Below, in pieces: positions 6,013 through 9,608 of a stretch of 9,608 bases of DNA. The notes under the pieces were generated by a model. The model did no database searches. It saw nothing but the letters and a program-made list of their open reading frames with translations, and was not told where the DNA came from. The stretch is taken from contig CANHHZ010000070.1 of the NCBI GenBank assembly GCA_947460275.1, forward strand, positions 1 through 9,608, written 5' to 3'. This DNA is from Sphingobacteriaceae bacterium (lineage in GTDB: Bacteria > Bacteroidota > Bacteroidia > Sphingobacteriales > Sphingobacteriaceae). Both the position numbers and the translations under genes were made by a program. Within the stretch, counting starts at the first letter, position 1. Each line of letters opens with the position of its first letter.

Positions 6013-8823
6013 TTAATGTGCTGCAAGCCAGTTTACACCTTCGCCAATTTCTATTTCAATGGGCACTTGTGTTTGTATAGCGGTTTTCATGCGGTGTGAT
6101 ATAATTGCTTTCATTTGTTCAACCTCTGTTTTTAGCACATCAAAAACCAACTCATCATGTACCTGCATGGTCATTTTTGAGGCTAAATTCTGGTCTTTCA
6201 TGTCTTTATGAATGTTAATCATGGCAATCTTTATCAAATCAGCAGCCGAGCCCTGTATTGGTGCATTAATGGCATTTCGTTCTGCGTAACCCCTAACCGT
6301 TTGGTTGGCCGAATTGATGTCTCTTAAATACCTTCGACGCCCCATTATAGTTTCTACAAATCCGTTTTCACGGGCAAAGTTCATGGTATCGCTCATGTAA
6401 CGCTTAATGCCCGGATATTGCGCAAAATATTGTTCGATGATTTCGGCGGCTTCCTTGCGTGGAATATTTAAATTTTGCGATAATCCAAAGGCCGATTGTC
6501 CATAAATGATACCAAAATTTACCGCTTTGGCGTTTCTACGCTGCGTGGCATCTACCTCTTCAATGGCAATGCCGTAAACTTTTGCCGCCGTGGCGGTGTG
6601 GATGTCTATCCCTTTGCTAAAGGCCTCGAGCATGTTTTCTTCTTTGCTAATTTCGGCAATAATGCGCAGTTCTATTTGCGAATAATCGGCCGATAATAAA
6701 ACGTGGTTTTCATCTCTGGCAATAAAAGCCTTGCGCACTTCGCGGCCACGTTCGGTTTTTATAGGGATGTTTTGCAAGTTCGGGTTGTTAGAGCTCAATC
6801 GCCCGGTGGTGGCAACTGCCTGATTGTAACTCGTATGTACCCTGCCCGTTTTAGGATTCACCATCAAGGGCAGAGCATCAACATAGGTTGATTTTAGTTT
6901 TTGCAACTGGCGGAAATCGAGAATATCTTTTACAATATCACTTTTGTTGGCCAACAAGCTCAACACATCTTCGCCGGTTTGGTACTGCCCAGTTTTGGTT
7001 TTTTTAGCTTTTGGATCCAGTTTTAAATGGTCAAAAAGCACCTCTCCCAACTGCTTTGGAGATGCCAAGTTAAATTTCAGCCCTGCTTTTTCGTACACAT
7101 TTTGCTCGGCCTTGGTAATTTCGTGCTGAAGTTCAATAGAATAAGCATTTAAAGTGTCAATATCAATTTTAACCCCTTCTTTTTCGATGTCGGCCAATAC
7201 ATAAACCAGCGGATTTTCTACTTCTTCGGCTAATTTAGCAGCATTTCTATCCTTTAACATTGGCTCAAAAACCTTGGCCAATTGCAGTGTTACATCGGCA
7301 TCTTCGGCGGCGTAATCTACCACTTGTTCTACCGGCACATCACGCATATTGCCTTGGCTTTTGCCTTTGGATCCAATTAAAGTGGTGATGGAAATTGGCG
7401 TGTAACCCAAATAATTTTCAGACAATACGTCCATATTGTGTCGTGTATCCGGGTCGATAAGGTAATGCGCCAACATGGTGTCAAAAAGTTTTCCTTTTAG
7501 GTGTACATCATACCATTTGAGCACCAACATATCGTATTTAATGTTTTGTCCAATTTTAAGGATATTTTCGTTTTCCAAAACAGGCCTAAACTCATCCAAT
7601 ATGCTTTGCGCTATTGCTCTTTCTGCTGGAAGTGGAATATAATAGCCTTCGCTAGGTTTAATGGCAAAAGATAAGCCCACCAAATCGGCAAGGTTGGCAT
7701 CGGTACCGGTAGTTTCGGTGTCAAAAGAAATGCTGGGTTGTTGCAACAACAAATCAATAAGCTGTTTGCGGGCTTCGGGCGTATCCACCAACACATAATT
7801 GTGTGGCGTATTATCTATGTTTTTAGCATCTATTGGCGTATCAAACAACGATGGCTGCGCATTAAAATCTTTTGGTTTGACTTCGGCCACATCGTTACCA
7901 AACAAATCTTTTTGTGCATTTGGATTAGGTTTGGCTTCTGTTACGCTAAAATCTTCGCCAAAAACTCTTTTTCCAATTGTTCTAAACTCCAACTCGGCAA
8001 AAAGAGGCTCCAACAATTCGCGGCTAGGCTCTTCCAATATCAATTTATCTTCTTCAAATGCTATCGGAACATTTAAGATAATGGTCGCCAATTTTTTAGA
8101 AACCAAGCCTTGTGCAGCAAAGTTTTCTACGTTTTCTTTTTGTTTTCCTTTTAGTTCATGGGAATTGGCAATGATGTTTTCCATGCTGCCATATTGCTTA
8201 ATTAATGCTTTGGCAGTTTTTTCGCCAATGCCTGGTATGCCTGGTATATTGTCTACGGCATCGCCCCATAACCCCAAAATATCTATTACCTGCTCTACAC
8301 GTTCAATTTCCCATTTGGCAAGCACCTCTTTAACACCTAAAATTTCCATTTCGTTGCCCATTCGTGCAGGCTTGTAAATAAAAATATTTTCGGACACCAA
8401 TTGCGCAAAATCTTTATCGGGTGTCATGCAAAATACTTGAAAACCTTTTTGTTCGCCCTCTTTGGCCAAGGTGCCTATAATGTCATCGGCTTCATAGCCA
8501 TCAACCGTAATTACGGGGATGTTAAATCCTTCAATAAGCTTAAAAACATAAGGCAGCGCTTTAGATAGGTCTTCGGGCATAGCCTCTCGGTGAGCTTTGT
8601 AGGCCTCGAATTCGATATGCCTTTCGGTTGGGGCGGCGGTATCAAAAACTACCGCAATATGGCTTGGCTTTTCCTTTTTAAGCACTTCCATTAAGGTATT
8701 GGCAAAGCCCATAACCGCCGAAGTATTTACGCCACTTGAGGTAAAACGAGGATTTTTACTCAATGCAAAATGCGCTCGGTAAATAAGCGCCATCCCATCT
8801 AAAAGGAAAAGTTTTTTATTCAT
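6013..8823 (-). CDS. polA: PolA, DNA polymerase I (5' nuclease, 3'-5' exonuclease and polymerase)
   Basis: Replication and repair polymerase, 936 residues (E. coli 928), with three domains. The 5' nuclease domain shows MNKKLFLLDGMALIYRA, VFDTAAPTERH, DGYEADDIIGTL, TPDKDF and the H3TH segment DNIPGIPGIGEKTAKALI. The 3'-5' exonuclease domain keeps Asp368 and Glu370 in SFDTETTG, so proofreading should be active. The polymerase domain shows motif A Asp713 (LSADYSQIELR), O-helix Lys766 and Tyr774 (RRNAKAVNFGIIYG) and motif C Asp890-Glu891 (QVHDELVF), a constant +8 shift from E. coli numbering. The linker at about 300-345 carries QKDLF (304-308) and QPSLF (323-327), matching the QxxLF clamp-binding pattern. 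I chose ATG 8823 because MNKKLFLLDG fits the family start; the open frame extends upstream to 8976 with no resemblance to PolA. Confidence 0.98.
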   Translation of the reverse strand: MNKKLFLLDGMALIYRAHFALSKNPRFTSSGVNTSAVMGFANTLMEVLKKEKPSHIAVVFDTAAPTERHIEFEAYKAHREAMPEDLSKALPYVFKLIEGFNIPVITVDGYEADDIIGTLAKEGEQKGFQVFCMTPDKDFAQLVSENIFIYKPARMGNEMEILGVKEVLAKWEIERVEQVIDILGLWGDAVDNIPGIPGIGEKTAKALIKQYGSMENIIANSHELKGKQKENVENFAAQGLVSKKLATIILNVPIAFEEDKLILEEPSRELLEPLFAELEFRTIGKRVFGEDFSVTEAKPNPNAQKDLFGNDVAEVKPKDFNAQPSLFDTPIDAKNIDNTPHNYVLVDTPEARKQLIDLLLQQPSISFDTETTGTDANLADLVGLSFAIKPSEGYYIPLPAERAIAQSILDEFRPVLENENILKIGQNIKYDMLVLKWYDVHLKGKLFDTMLAHYLIDPDTRHNMDVLSENYLGYTPISITTLIGSKGKSQGNMRDVPVEQVVDYAAEDADVTLQLAKVFEPMLKDRNAAKLAEEVENPLVYVLADIEKEGVKIDIDTLNAYSIELQHEITKAEQNVYEKAGLKFNLASPKQLGEVLFDHLKLDPKAKKTKTGQYQTGEDVLSLLANKSDIVKDILDFRQLQKLKSTYVDALPLMVNPKTGRVHTSYNQAVATTGRLSSNNPNLQNIPIKTERGREVRKAFIARDENHVLLSADYSQIELRIIAEISKEENMLEAFSKGIDIHTATAAKVYGIAIEEVDATQRRNAKAVNFGIIYGQSAFGLSQNLNIPRKEAAEIIEQYFAQYPGIKRYMSDTMNFARENGFVETIMGRRRYLRDINSANQTVRGYAERNAINAPIQGSAADLIKIAMINIHKDMKDQNLASKMTMQVHDELVFDVLKTEVEQMKAIISHRMKTAIQTQVPIEIEIGEGVNWLAAH

Positions 8824-8915
8824 GTGGGTAAAGTTAAGAATAGCCAGCAAATTAGTTAAACCCTTAGCGTTTTTTTTACATGCACAACATCCTAAAATAT
8901 TTTTCGTTATTTGTA
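8824..8915. promoter_or_regulatory. Divergent promoter region between polA and the secreted-protein gene
   Basis: Two weak Bacteroidota-type promoter candidates face outward. Rightward, TTTA (8876-8879) is followed after 18 bp by TATTTTTC (8898-8905), near the TTTG-N19-TAnnTTTG consensus. If real, transcription would start near 8912, excluding the upstream ATG at 8880. Leftward, on the minus strand, TTTA (8860-8857) is followed after 20 bp by TAACTTTA (8836-8829), only 5 bp from the polA ATG, which would give an almost leaderless mRNA. Both rest on degenerate matches only. Confidence 0.25.
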
Positions 8916-9587
8916 ATGATGAAAGTGTTAAAAATATTTTTAGTGTTGCTCCTTTTTGTACCCAAAATTTATGCACAAGATGCCGTTGTAATTAGTGAAG
9001 GTAATTTTGTTAGGGGTACTATACAAGGAACTAATTTTAGTACAGTAGCTATTTTGGAAGATGACCAAACCGTAAAACAATATCAAGCAAAAGATGTGCA
9101 GTCGTTTTTGTGGAACGGCGCCACTTACGAAAGCAAGCCCATTGTAATCAACAAAAAAATGGAGTTTAAATTTTTTAGGCTGATAGAAGCAGGAAATATA
9201 AATCTCTTTAGTTTTGGCGAAAAAGCAAGCATTGAAGAGCCTATTGAACCACAACGCACCAAAATAAAGCCTAGCTTTAGTGTTGGCTTAGGAAGTGGCG
9301 GTTTTGGCGGTGGTCTAGGAGGAGGTGTAAGCATTGGTGGCGGTGACCGAAGAGACGACGAACCCCAAATCAATATCCCAAAACTAAAAGCCGCTTACTT
9401 TTTAGAAAAACCCGGCACAGGCCCCATGCAAGAAATTAACTTGGCCAATAAAACGGCTGTTAAAAATATTTTGCTGCAAAAAATGGGAGATGATGAAGAT
9501 TTATCCCAACGAATTAAAAACACCGATAGCTTTGATGTTAAAACATTAATCGCTTTTGTAATGGCTTATAACGCAGTTAAAAATTAA
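8916..9587 (+). CDS. Secreted protein of unknown function with Gly-rich segment
   Basis: I do not recognise the family. The product from 8916 has 223 residues. It starts with a signal peptide (MMKVLKIFLVLLLFVPKIYA, cut likely before Gln21), so it is probably periplasmic or outer-surface. Residues 21-118 look like a beta-rich domain (SEGNFVRGTIQG, VAILEDDQTVKQY, FKFFRLIEAGNINLF). A glycine-rich, low-complexity stretch follows at about 119-143 (SVGLGSGGFGGGLGGG), then RRDDEP. The C-terminal 60 residues appear helical and charged (YFLEKPGTGPMQEI through VMAYNAVKN). ATG 8919 gives an equivalent start; ATG 8880 would add 12 residues ahead of the signal peptide and is less likely. It is divergent from polA by 92 bp. 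Confidence 0.75.
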   Translation: MMKVLKIFLVLLLFVPKIYAQDAVVISEGNFVRGTIQGTNFSTVAILEDDQTVKQYQAKDVQSFLWNGATYESKPIVINKKMEFKFFRLIEAGNINLFSFGEKASIEEPIEPQRTKIKPSFSVGLGSGGFGGGLGGGVSIGGGDRRDDEPQINIPKLKAAYFLEKPGTGPMQEINLANKTAVKNILLQKMGDDEDLSQRIKNTDSFDVKTLIAFVMAYNAVKN

Positions 9588-9608
9588 GTTTCTAAAACTA
9601 CCTCGCCA

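Noticed and set aside
8824..8976. N-terminal extension of PolA up to an ATG at 8976
   Set aside because: The extra 51 residues have no PolA similarity, overlap the divergent gene's start region, and the ATG at 8823 matches the normal family N-terminus.
9125..9373. Proline-rich minus-strand open frame
   Set aside because: It is the antisense reading of the Gly-rich segment of the 8916-9587 gene, where GGN codons read in reverse give Pro.

Overview
The window looks like a chromosomal segment of a Bacteroidota bacterium, most likely a Sphingobacteriaceae member (Pedobacter-like). The reasons are the AT-rich composition, the absence of clear Shine-Dalgarno sites, the GNAT-argG-argC gene order typical of arginine operons in this phylum, and the repeat types found. 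The genus-level call is inference from memory; no search was run.

Layout. (1) Positions 3012 down to 1, minus strand, hold the head of an arginine-biosynthesis operon: a GNAT acyltransferase (probable first-step glutamate N-acyltransferase), argG, and argC, which runs off the left edge with only a few codons missing. (2) Positions 3013-3399 are a 387-bp non-coding divergent region. (3) Positions 3400-5557, plus strand, hold an Old Yellow Enzyme-type flavin oxidoreductase, a YbaB/EbfC nucleoid-associated protein and a UPF0173 metallo-beta-lactamase-fold hydrolase, closed by a perfect palindromic terminator. (4) Positions 8823 down to 5618, minus strand, hold polA and a small secreted MORN-like protein. 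(5) Positions 8916-9587, plus strand, hold a secreted Gly-rich protein of unknown function, divergent from polA.

The household genes appear intact. The unusual part is repeat invasion of the arginine genes. A GC-rich palindromic repeat (core AAGTCCCCT...AGGGGATTTAGGGG) occurs four times between 338 and 1121 and nowhere else in the window. Three copies lie inside or at the start of argC, in the same orientation and the same reading frame, and are translated as KSP...G-x-LG peptides without breaking the gene. The fourth copy is inverted, fills the argG-argC junction and supplies the argG stop codon. argC also carries an in-frame array of four heptamers (TTGYGAG); because 7 is not a multiple of 3, a change in copy number could frameshift the gene. 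The spacer between the YbaB gene and the hydrolase gene shows a second, degenerate 7-bp periodicity. Together these suggest a coding-compatible mobile palindrome, comparable in concept to the Rickettsia palindromic elements, plus heptanucleotide repeat expansion.

Other points worth noting are two tandem clamp-binding-like QxxLF motifs in the PolA linker, a four-cysteine cluster in the GNAT protein, and a relatively GC-rich unexplained island in the 3013-3399 intergenic region.
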